Shown piece by piece: positions 7,851-13,927 of a stretch of DNA of 64,000 nt. Numbering within the stretch: the stretch's first letter is position 1; the number at the start of each line of letters is the position of its first letter. The stretch is from Bacteroidales bacterium (lineage in GTDB: Bacteria; Bacteroidota; Bacteroidia; Bacteroidales; UBA932), in the NCBI GenBank assembly GCA_017534745.1, contig JAFXVX010000019.1, positions 1 to 64,000 on the forward strand, written 5' to 3'. The translations under genes were made by a program, and so were the position numbers. The notes beneath the pieces were generated by a model. That model saw only the letters and a list, made by a program, of their open reading frames with translations, was not told the DNA's origin and did not search any database.

Positions 7851-8489
7851 CTATTCTGCTGTGAAGAGGGAGTCGGCGCGGTCGGTGTAGAGGATACCGT
7901 CGAGGTGATCGCACTCGTGCTGGAAGATGACGGCGGTGAAGCCTTCGATGGTCTCGCTGACTTCGGCGGGACCTGCAGAGCGGCAGGCGTTGTAATTGGC
8001 CCTCGCGGCTTCGAGGTCTGCGTAACGGATGCAAATCTTTGAGTGGCGGGGGACTATGCCGCGCATGCCGGGGATGGAGAGGCAGCCTTCCCGGCCGCGG
8101 ACTATCTCGCCGCCGAGGCTGTCGATACGGATGTTGACGTAGCACTCGAAGGGCTCGCCCTCCTTGTCGAAGCGCTGGACGCAGATAATGCGGCGGTTGA
8201 TCCCGACCTGCGGCGCGGCGATCCCGACCCCGTCCTGCGACGGGTCGGTTACAGTTTTGCGCAGTTTGGAAAGCAGCGTCTCCAGCTCCGCTGAACGGAG
8301 CATATCTTCGCCCACGTCAATGCTTTGCGCCCTCAGAACCGCGCTGTCTCCCGGCACGGTGCAGACGTACATCACCGAGTCGGGCCTTTCAATTATTAAT
8401 TTTTCCGTTTCAGTCCATCCGCCGCCCCCGCAGCAGACAGCTGCGACAAGGCATCCGGCGGCAAGAAATATATCGATTATCCGTCTCAT
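7851..8489 (-). CDS. peptide deformylase family protein with N-terminal lipoprotein-like signal
   Basis: The 212-residue protein has all three deformylase motifs: GVGIAAPQ, EGCLSIPG and QHECDHLDG, which supply the metal ligands Cys, His, His and the catalytic Glu. Deformylases remove the formyl group from nascent N-termini in the cytosol. Here the protein starts MRRIIDIFLAAGCLVAAVCCGGGG, which reads as a signal peptide with a lipobox (AAGC), so the enzyme may be exported. The ATG at 8489 is preceded by TACCTTTG only 4 nt away, supporting this start and a near-leaderless message. An in-frame ATG further upstream would bury the promoter inside the gene. It is either a secreted paralogue or a cytosolic enzyme with an odd N-terminus. 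Confidence 0.82.
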   Translation of the reverse strand: MRRIIDIFLAAGCLVAAVCCGGGGWTETEKLIIERPDSVMYVCTVPGDSAVLRAQSIDVGEDMLRSAELETLLSKLRKTVTDPSQDGVGIAAPQVGINRRIICVQRFDKEGEPFECYVNIRIDSLGGEIVRGREGCLSIPGMRGIVPRHSKICIRYADLEAARANYNACRSAGPAEVSETIEGFTAVIFQHECDHLDGILYTDRADSLFTAE

Positions 8490-8493
8490 ACCC

Positions 8494-8501
8494 CAAAGGT
8501 A
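8494..8501 (-). promoter_or_regulatory. -7 element 4 nt before the deformylase start
   Basis: TACCTTTG on the minus strand fits TAnnTTTG. It ends 4 nt before the ATG at 8489, which puts the expected start of transcription at or next to the start codon. Confidence 0.5.
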
Positions 8502-8612
8502 TGGAAACCCATCCGCTTTTGCAAGATATGCCCGCCGCACCCTTGCACCTTAGCGGATTTTTTTATATGTTTGCGAAGATTTGACAACACATAACTTAAA
8601 TACTTTAATCTT

Positions 8613-8993
8613 ATGAAAACCAAAATTTTTCTTGTGGCTCTCGTCGCTCTCGTAGCAGGGCTGCTTATGACCACATCCTGCAAAAAGGCCGACGAACTCG
8701 TAGGTTCGACCTGGGAGTGGACAAACGGTGCCAATTGTCGCCAGGTCATCCATTTTGAGTCCAGGACAGAGATTACTCTGGAGATGTTTCAACTTGCGGA
8801 TGCCGATACGGGCGAGTGGGCTGTTTTCCATGACAACGGCTCTTGCCTGATAGTCGGAAGTGCCATGACGATTGTCTGGCCCAGCCTTGGAGAAACTTGG
8901 GCCGGTATCATCAGGTCCGAAACGATTGAAATGGCCGAGGATGTGGAAGATCAGGACGATTACGAGTACGAGTACATCTTCCGCAAGAAATAG
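8613..8993 (+). CDS. small lipoprotein of unknown function
   Basis: This 126-residue protein has a good lipoprotein signal (MKTKIFLVALVALVAGLLMTTSC). The mature part contains 'LVGSTWEWTNGANCRQVIHFES', the pattern of small lipocalin-like or META/DUF-type lipoproteins of Bacteroidota that begin 'L.GTW.W', and ends in an acidic stretch followed by FRKK. I cannot name the family with certainty. It is 41 nt upstream of the UPF0339 gene on the same strand and the two may be co-transcribed. Confidence 0.7.
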   Translation: MKTKIFLVALVALVAGLLMTTSCKKADELVGSTWEWTNGANCRQVIHFESRTEITLEMFQLADADTGEWAVFHDNGSCLIVGSAMTIVWPSLGETWAGIIRSETIEMAEDVEDQDDYEYEYIFRKK

Positions 8994-9034
8994 CAATCGT
9001 TGACGCGCGAAACAACCTTATTTTTAATATCACT

Positions 9035-9364
9035 ATGGGTAAATTTGTTATCACACTCAGGAAGAACGGAGAGTTCCAGTTCAACCTCAAGGCCACCAAC
9101 GGCCAGGTCATCCTCACCAGCGAGGGCTACAACACCAAGGCTGCATGCCTTAACGGCGTGGAGTCCGTCAAGAAGAACGCTGTCAATCCCGACAGGTTCG
9201 AGGTCAAGGTCGCAAAGAACGGCAAGCCCTACTTCAACCTCAAGGCTTCCAACGGTCAGGTCATCGGCGCCAGCCAGATGTACAGCTCCGAAGCCACGAT
9301 GAAGAACGGCATCGCCTCCGTCGCCAAAAACGCCCCCGACGCCCCCGTCATCGAGGAACTCTAA
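9035..9364 (+). CDS. YegP/UPF0339 (DUF1508) family protein, two repeats
   Basis: This 109-residue protein is made of two copies of the same unit of about 50 residues: 'GEFQFNLKATNGQVILTSEGY' and 'GKPYFNLKASNGQVIGASQMY', each followed by a 'NGVESVKKNA / NGIASVAKNA' helix. This is the typical tandem layout of the YegP/UPF0339 family, whose role is not established. Codon choice is strongly biased (AAG, AAC, CTC), suggesting high expression. A long intrinsic terminator follows. Confidence 0.88.
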   Translation: MGKFVITLRKNGEFQFNLKATNGQVILTSEGYNTKAACLNGVESVKKNAVNPDRFEVKVAKNGKPYFNLKASNGQVIGASQMYSSEATMKNGIASVAKNAPDAPVIEEL

Positions 9365-9385
9365 GTCAGAGGAACATATCTATGC

Positions 9386-9423
9386 ACGAAAAAAGCTCGA
9401 CAAGACCGTCGAGCTTTTTTCGT
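9386..9423. terminator. 16-bp perfect hairpin, bidirectional terminator
   Basis: A 16-bp perfect stem (9386-9401 with 9408-9423) around a 6-nt loop has A and T runs at its base, so it can stop transcription in both directions. It separates the UPF0339 gene from the convergent tRNA-Ala, and its last base is the tRNA discriminator position. Confidence 0.85.
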
Positions 9424-9495
9424 GGAGCATAGGGGATTCGAACCCCTGACCTATAGATTGCGAACCTATCGCTCTACCAACTGAGCTAATACCCC
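9423..9495 (-). tRNA. tRNA-Ala (anticodon CGC)
   Basis: The minus strand folds into a standard 73-nt tRNA: acceptor GGGGTAT/ATGCTCC, D-arm GCTC/GAGC, anticodon arm ATAGG-TTCGCAA-TCTAT, T-arm AGGGG-TTCGAAT-CCCCT. The anticodon reads CGC, for the GCG alanine codon. The G3-U70 pair, the alanine identity signal, is present. No CCA is encoded. A CGC alanine tRNA fits the GC-rich codon usage here. Confidence 0.93.
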
Positions 9496-9515
9496 GTTTC
9501 CCACGGATGGGGGTG

Positions 9516-9523
9516 CAAAAGTA
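9516..9523 (-). promoter_or_regulatory. -7 element for tRNA-Ala
   Basis: TACTTTTG on the minus strand, 20 nt upstream of the tRNA, fits TAnnTTTG. No clear -33 TTTG was seen. Confidence 0.5.
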
Positions 9524-9588
9524 GAAAGAAATTCCGAGTTTTGCAACTCCGGGGGGAAAATCTCTCGCGATGAGGGTCGTGGCCGGCT

Positions 9589-10515
9589 TTATTTATTAAG
9601 GTAACGTCCTCCGAAGAGTGCCCGGGGGGCGGTGATGGGATCGTAAAGTTCGTCCTCCTTGCGGAGAGAGGAGATTTTGACTATGCCGAGGGAGTGGATA
9701 TAGCGGCCGTCGCCGATGTAGATGCCGACGTGGTTGACTCTGCGGGTTACATTCCCGTCGGGGTCGAGACGGCCGAAGAATATCAGGTCGCCTTTTCGCA
9801 ACTGACTGAGGTCCAGTCTTTCACAGTATTCTGACATGGGCCCGGAGTCCCGGGGGATAACGATGTCGTGCATCCAGAGCACTGCGCGGACCAGGCCGCT
9901 GCAGTCGGCGCCCTTCGGAGACATGCCGCCCCAGATGTAGGGGAAGCCGAGGAAACGGAGGGCGGTCTCCACGATGGCTTCACCGTCCTGGCGGAGGGTA
10001 CGGCGCCAGAGGGATTCGCGGACGGCGTCCGCCCTGCGGACATAGCCGACCCTCCCGTCCGGGAAACCGGCACGGAGCCAGCTCCCGCGGGCGCCGAGGT
10101 ACTCGAGCCTGTCGCCTCCGACGATGTCGGAGATGGTGGGGGAGTCCTCGGCCGGCTCCTCATGGACGAGCCCGGTCATCGCTGTCACTATGAGCTTCTC
10201 TGCGCTCTCCCAGGCGGACAGGCCGCGCTCGTCCAGAAGGGCTATCGCCTCTTCGTGGACCCAGCCGCGGTATCCGTCGGGAGTCTCTATTTCGTTCCAC
10301 CTTCCTGTCGAGAACACCTTCACGGGAGTGCCGAGCAGCGCCTGGGAGATCATCTCGGCGTCGTAGTCGCCGCTTCGCCGCATGTTGCACACGCTGATGC
10401 GTACGACAGCCCTTGAGCAGGCCGCCTGCCCTTCGGCGCGCTCGACGCCTGACGCCCTCCCTTCTCCGAAGGCCGCCATAAGTCCCACCAGCAGAATGAT
10501 CGTCAGTCGTTTCAT
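9589..10515 (-). CDS. SH3-domain NlpC/P60 cell-wall endopeptidase
   Basis: The 308-residue protein has a signal peptide (to about residue 22), two bacterial SH3-like domains (about 40-100 and 110-165, the second with 'GVSWLRAGFPDGRVGYV'-like sequence) and a C-terminal NlpC/P60 domain. Catalytic Cys205 lies in GADCSG, with the His in NHVGIYIG and a third polar residue near IHSLG. The family cuts gamma-D-glutamyl-diaminoacyl bonds in peptidoglycan stem peptides, in the periplasm or on released fragments; the two-SH3 layout matches the dipeptidyl-peptidase VI type. A -7 box (TATATTTG) ends 7 nt before the ATG. Confidence 0.9.
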   Translation of the reverse strand: MKRLTIILLVGLMAAFGEGRASGVERAEGQAACSRAVVRISVCNMRRSGDYDAEMISQALLGTPVKVFSTGRWNEIETPDGYRGWVHEEAIALLDERGLSAWESAEKLIVTAMTGLVHEEPAEDSPTISDIVGGDRLEYLGARGSWLRAGFPDGRVGYVRRADAVRESLWRRTLRQDGEAIVETALRFLGFPYIWGGMSPKGADCSGLVRAVLWMHDIVIPRDSGPMSEYCERLDLSQLRKGDLIFFGRLDPDGNVTRRVNHVGIYIGDGRYIHSLGIVKISSLRKEDELYDPITAPRALFGGRYLNK

Positions 10516-10522
10516 ATCCCTG

Positions 10523-10530
10523 CAAATATA
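10523..10530 (-). promoter_or_regulatory. -7 element 7 nt before the NlpC/P60 start
   Basis: TATATTTG on the minus strand fits TAnnTTTG and implies a message with almost no leader. No TTTG was found at the -33 position. Confidence 0.5.
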
Positions 10531-10588
10531 TAAAAAGTTCGGGTAAATCTTTTATGAGATGCCATCGGGCGCCTTTCTGTGTCCTTCA

Positions 10589-10730
10589 TGAAATTCACCT
10601 GCCACGGCAATGTGCTTTATACGTCTTCTGTGACATATTGTTGTGGCAGGTGAGCCAATTTTGCCTCACCTGCCACGAGAAAGTGCCATATACGCCACAA
10701 AATTGATATTGGTGTGGCAGGTGAATTTCA
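10589..10730. repeat. tandem pair of 59-bp palindromic units
   Basis: Two units of exactly 59 bp (10595-10653 and 10666-10724) each begin TCACCTGCCAC and end with its reverse complement GTGGCAGGTGA, with 37 bp between the arms. Twelve bases separate the units. The outermost arms extend to a 17-bp perfect inverted repeat (10589-10605 with 10714-10730), and the two facing inner arms form another hairpin (10643-10654 with 10665-10676). The 37-bp centres keep similar 'GTGC..TATACG' text. This resembles a REP/BIME-type mosaic repeat. It lies between pnp and the NlpC/P60 gene in a 300-bp non-coding stretch that otherwise holds the pnp terminator and the NlpC/P60 promoter. Confidence 0.85.
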
Positions 10731-10742
10731 CGAAGCAGGGTA

Positions 10743-10776
10743 GATAAAAGAAATTCCCGGCTACAGGGCCGGGAAT
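10743..10776 (-). terminator. intrinsic terminator of pnp
   Basis: ATTCCCGGC (10753-10761) pairs with GCCGGGAAT (10768-10776) around a 6-nt loop. On the minus strand a T-rich tract follows. It lies about 40 nt after the pnp stop codon. Confidence 0.8.
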
Positions 10777-10816
10777 GACTTAGAGCCAAGATGACTGCAA
10801 CGGTGCAGCACCGACT

Positions 10817-13180
10817 CTAGAAGATGTCGGGCTCCTTCTCTTCGTGGACGGGCTCTTCGCTGCGGGCGGGACGCTCGGGCTTCGGACCGCGGCGGTCGCC
10901 ACGGCGCTCATCCCTGCGGCCGTCGCGACGGCCTTCACGGCGTTCGCCGCCGCGCTTGTCGTCGCGTCCGCCCCTGCGCTCGCCGCGAGGCTTGCGCTCG
11001 GGCTCGACGTAGCCTTCGGGCTTCTCGATGAGCACCCTGCGGGAGAGCCTCATCTTGCCGCTCTTGGCGTCGTACTCGAGGAGCTTGACATCGATCTCGT
11101 CGCCGACCTTGAGGACGTCCTCGACCTTGTCGGTCTTCTTCCAGTCGATTTCACTGACGTGGAGAAGGCCTTCCTTGCCGGGGAGGATCTCGATGAAGGC
11201 GCCGAAATCGAGGATGCTGACGACCTTGCCGTGATAGACCTTGCCGGCCTCGGGCACTGCGCAGATATCCTTGATCTTCTGGAGGGCGGCATCCATGGAG
11301 TCCTTGTTGACGCCGAAGATGTCCACGACACCCTTGGTCGTGCCGTCGCCGAGACCTGCATCGACTTCCTCGATGGTGATGGTTGTGCCGGTCTCTTTCT
11401 GGAGGCCCTGGATGGTCTCGCCGCCCTTGCCGATGACTGCTCCGATGAACTCGGAAGGAATCTCGATCTGGACGATGCGGGGCACATGGGGCTTGTAGTC
11501 CTCGCGGGGCTCGCTTATGGTCTTGAGCATCTCGCCCATGATGTGCATCCTGCCTTCACGGGCCTGGGCGAGAGCCTTCTCGAGCACGTCGTAGGAGAGG
11601 CCATCGACCTTGATGTCCATCTGGGTCGCGGTGATGCCGTCAGCGGTGCCGGCGACCTTGAAGTCCATGTCTCCGAGGTGATCCTCGTCACCGAGGATGT
11701 CGGAGAGGATGGCGTAGCGGTCGTTGGGGTGAATCTCATCGGTGATGAGGCCCATGGCGATACCGGCGACGGGCTTGCGGATCTTGACGCCGGCGTCCAT
11801 CAGAGCGAGGCAGCCGCCGCAGATCGAAGCCTGCGAGGAGGAACCGTTGGATTCGAGGATATCGGAAACTACCCTCACGGCGTACGGGAACTCGGGCGCC
11901 GTAGGCATGACTGCCTTGAGAGCGCGGTAAGCGAGGTTTCCGTGGCCGACTTCGCGGCGGCTGACGCCCCTCTGGGGCTTGGCCTCGCCGGTCGCGAACG
12001 GAGGGAAGTTGTAGTGGAGGACAAACTGCTGGTCGTCCTGGATGAGGACCTCGTCCATCTCCTTCATGTCGAGCTTGGTGCCGAGCGTGACGGAGGCAAG
12101 GGCCTGCGTCTCGCCGCGGGTGAAGATGGCGCTGCCGTGGGCGCAGGGGAGGTAATCAACCTCGCACCAGATCGGGCGCACCTGCTGGGTGTTGCGGCCG
12201 TCGAGACGGACACCCTCATCGAGGATCATATTGCGCATCGCTTCCTTCTCGACCGCGTGATAGTAGCGGGAGACCATTGCGAGCTTGGCGGCATATTCTT
12301 CCTTCTCCTCCTCGGTCTTGGGCTCCGGAAGGGTGGCGATGAACTCGTCCTTGATGGCGGTGAAACCGTCCTCACGCTCGTGCTTCGGCTTCGCGCTCTT
12401 TGCAAGGGCGTAGCACTTATCATAGCAGAAGGCGTGGACTTGCTTCTTGAGCTCCTCGTCTTCGGGGTCGTGGGGATAATCCCTCTTGTTGACATCCGTA
12501 CCGAGCTCTTTCATAAGCTCTTTCTGGACGCGGCAGTGCTTCTTAATCTCTTCGTGGGCGAACTTGATGGCCTCGAGCATGTCGTGCTCCGAGACTTCCT
12601 TCATCTCGCCTTCGACCATCATGATGTTCTCTTCGGTCGCGGCGACCATCAGTTCGAGGTCGGCCTTCTCCATTTCGGAGAACGTGGGGTTGATGACGAA
12701 TTTGCCGTCGATACGGCAGACACGGACTTCACCGATAGGGCCGCCGAACGGAAGGTCGGAGGTCGCAAGGGCGCAGGAGGCGGCCAGGCCGGCGAGGGCG
12801 TCGGGCTGGATGTCCTTCTCTGCGCTTATGAGGTTTACGTTAACGAAGACCTCGAGATGGAAATCGTCCGGCCACAGGGGACGGATGGGGCGGTCGATGA
12901 GACGGGAGATGAGGACCTCGTAGTCGGAGGATTTGCCTTCCCTCTTCATAAAACCACCGGGGAAACGACCGGCGGAATAGTATTTTTCCCTGTAGTCCAC
13001 GGTGAGGGGCATGAAATCGGTGCCTTCCTTCACTTCCTTCGCGGCACATACGGTTGCGAGAAGCATCGTGCCTCCCATCTTGACGACGCAGGAGCCGTCC
13101 GCCTGCTTGGCGAGCTTCCCGGTCTCGATCTCGATTATCCGGCCATCGGACAATTCGATTTTCTTGTTGATAACGTTCAT
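10817..13180 (-). CDS. pnp: polyribonucleotide nucleotidyltransferase (PNPase)
   Basis: The 787-residue protein is a full-length PNPase, the phosphate-dependent 3'-5' exoribonuclease of mRNA decay. It has two RNase PH-like domains (about 10-230 and 330-560), the first with '[21 protein letters not shown]' and the second with '[11 protein letters not shown]' and '[13 protein letters not shown]'. A KH domain (about 565-625, IGKGGETIQ) and an S1 domain (about 635-705, '[26 protein letters not shown]') follow. The last 70 residues are an Arg/Gly/Asp-rich tail ([14 protein letters not shown] type) expected to be disordered and RNA-binding. It follows rpsO, the common rpsO-pnp order, with a hairpin terminator between them. 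Confidence 0.97.
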   Translation of the reverse strand: MNVINKKIELSDGRIIEIETGKLAKQADGSCVVKMGGTMLLATVCAAKEVKEGTDFMPLTVDYREKYYSAGRFPGGFMKREGKSSDYEVLISRLIDRPIRPLWPDDFHLEVFVNVNLISAEKDIQPDALAGLAASCALATSDLPFGGPIGEVRVCRIDGKFVINPTFSEMEKADLELMVAATEENIMMVEGEMKEVSEHDMLEAIKFAHEEIKKHCRVQKELMKELGTDVNKRDYPHDPEDEELKKQVHAFCYDKCYALAKSAKPKHEREDGFTAIKDEFIATLPEPKTEEEKEEYAAKLAMVSRYYHAVEKEAMRNMILDEGVRLDGRNTQQVRPIWCEVDYLPCAHGSAIFTRGETQALASVTLGTKLDMKEMDEVLIQDDQQFVLHYNFPPFATGEAKPQRGVSRREVGHGNLAYRALKAVMPTAPEFPYAVRVVSDILESNGSSSQASICGGCLALMDAGVKIRKPVAGIAMGLITDEIHPNDRYAILSDILGDEDHLGDMDFKVAGTADGITATQMDIKVDGLSYDVLEKALAQAREGRMHIMGEMLKTISEPREDYKPHVPRIVQIEIPSEFIGAVIGKGGETIQGLQKETGTTITIEEVDAGLGDGTTKGVVDIFGVNKDSMDAALQKIKDICAVPEAGKVYHGKVVSILDFGAFIEILPGKEGLLHVSEIDWKKTDKVEDVLKVGDEIDVKLLEYDAKSGKMRLSRRVLIEKPEGYVEPERKPRGERRGGRDDKRGGERREGRRDGRRDERRGDRRGPKPERPARSEEPVHEEKEPDIF

Positions 13181-13243
13181 TACTTTTACTGTTTTCTATT
13201 ACGTCTATAGCGTCTCGGGGACCTTCCCCCGTAAAATTTACTG

Positions 13244-13283
13244 AAAAAAGGGAGAGACCCCCTCCCGGGGCGTCCACTCCCTT
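13244..13283 (-). terminator. intercistronic hairpin between rpsO and pnp
   Basis: AAGGGAG (13248-13254) pairs with CTCCCTT (13277-13283), with further C/G pairing inside, and the minus strand continues into a T run. It probably stops part of the rpsO transcript. In other bacteria this interval is a processing site controlling pnp; whether that holds here cannot be seen. Confidence 0.65.
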
Positions 13284-13304
13284 CCGAATTTTCCCAGCCA
13301 GATC

Positions 13305-13580
13305 TTAACGACGGAGCCCGAGCTCCTTGATGATGGCCCTGTATCTCTCGATGTCGATTTTCTGGAGGTAATTCAGAAGTTGACGCCTCTTCGAGACCAG
13401 GCGGAGAAGGGAGCGACGGGTGGATACGTCTTTCTTGTTCTTCTTCACGTGCTCGGTGAGGTGAGCGATACGGTAGGAAAATAAAGCAACTTGACTCTCA
13501 GGTGAGCCGGTGTCCTTATTAGACTTTCCGTACTTCGCGAAAATCTCTTGCTTTTTTTCGGCCTGAAGATATTCAGCCAT
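13305..13580 (-). CDS. rpsO: 30S ribosomal protein S15
   Basis: This 91-residue protein has the usual length for S15 and its conserved text '[27 protein letters not shown]' and '[18 protein letters not shown]'. It binds 16S rRNA early in assembly of the small-subunit platform. A TATCTTTG -7 box lies about 60 nt upstream of the ATG, leaving room for a regulatory leader, although no clear S15-binding fold was identified. Confidence 0.97.
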   Translation of the reverse strand: MAEYLQAEKKQEIFAKYGKSNKDTGSPESQVALFSYRIAHLTEHVKKNKKDVSTRRSLLRLVSKRRQLLNYLQKIDIERYRAIIKELGLRR

Positions 13581-13639
13581 AATGCAAAAAATTTGGTTAA
13601 AAATTAAACATTCTCTTACGCACTCCGCGTAAAAGCGTG

Positions 13640-13647
13640 CAAAGATA
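13640..13647 (-). promoter_or_regulatory. -7 element for rpsO
   Basis: TATCTTTG on the minus strand fits TAnnTTTG. The predicted 5' leader to the rpsO ATG is about 55 nt. Confidence 0.5.
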
Positions 13648-13676
13648 GGGAATATTTCCGATAAAGCAATTAAATT

Positions 13677-13706
13677 TTTGTTTTTATAAAAAACTTTCTA
13701 ACTTTG
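13677..13706 (+). promoter_or_regulatory. promoter of tRNA-Pro
   Basis: TTTG (13677-13680) and TAACTTTG (13699-13706) are separated by 18 nt, a near-ideal Bacteroidota promoter 43 nt before the tRNA. Confidence 0.65.
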
Positions 13707-13748
13707 CCGTCCCGTTCGGAGAGATTCCTCTCTCCAGGACGCGGAAAT

Positions 13749-13821
13749 CTGGATGTGGCGCAGTTGGTAGCGCACCTGGTTAGGGACCAGGAGGTCGCTG
13801 GTTCAAGTCCAGTCATCCAGA
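13749..13821 (+). tRNA. tRNA-Pro (anticodon reads AGG)
   Basis: The 73-nt fold has acceptor CTGGATG/CATCCAG, D-arm GCGC/GCGC, anticodon arm CCTGG-TTAGGGA-CCAGG and T-arm GCTGG-TTCAAGT-CCAGT. The anticodon is AGG with G35 and G36. The C1-G72 pair and A73 are the bacterial proline identity signals. A34 at the wobble position is uncommon among bacterial proline tRNAs. No CCA is encoded. Confidence 0.9.
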
Positions 13822-13834
13822 CTTCGACCTCCAC

Positions 13835-13865
13835 AAAGCACTCGCAGCGATGCGGGTGCTTTTTC
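13835..13865 (+). terminator. terminator after tRNA-Pro
   Basis: A hairpin of the type AAGCAC.CGCA / TGCG.GTGCTT is followed by five T residues, 14 nt after the tRNA. Confidence 0.85.
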
Positions 13866-13900
13866 TGTTTGGCGGGGGCTGGTTTTGACGATATATTGAT

Positions 13901-13908
13901 TATCTTTG
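13901..13908 (+). promoter_or_regulatory. -7 element for the MscS-like/transglycosylase pair
   Basis: TATCTTTG fits TAnnTTTG, 19 nt before the ATG at 13928. The nearest upstream TTTG is only 13 nt away, so the -33 part is unclear. Confidence 0.5.
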
Positions 13909-13927
13909 CGAGAGTCTAAACCGGAAT

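Noticed and set aside
10589..10730. A CRISPR array
   Set aside because: Only two units, each internally palindromic, with unequal spacing inside and outside the arms and no cas genes.
10595..10789. A 64-codon frame upstream of the NlpC/P60 gene
   Set aside because: It is a chance translation of the palindromic repeat and pnp terminator.
10844..13210. A 788-codon open frame antisense to pnp
   Set aside because: It mirrors the strong codon bias of pnp (Leu/Ala/Gly/Asp/Val-rich translation without domains); no independent promoter or homology by eye.
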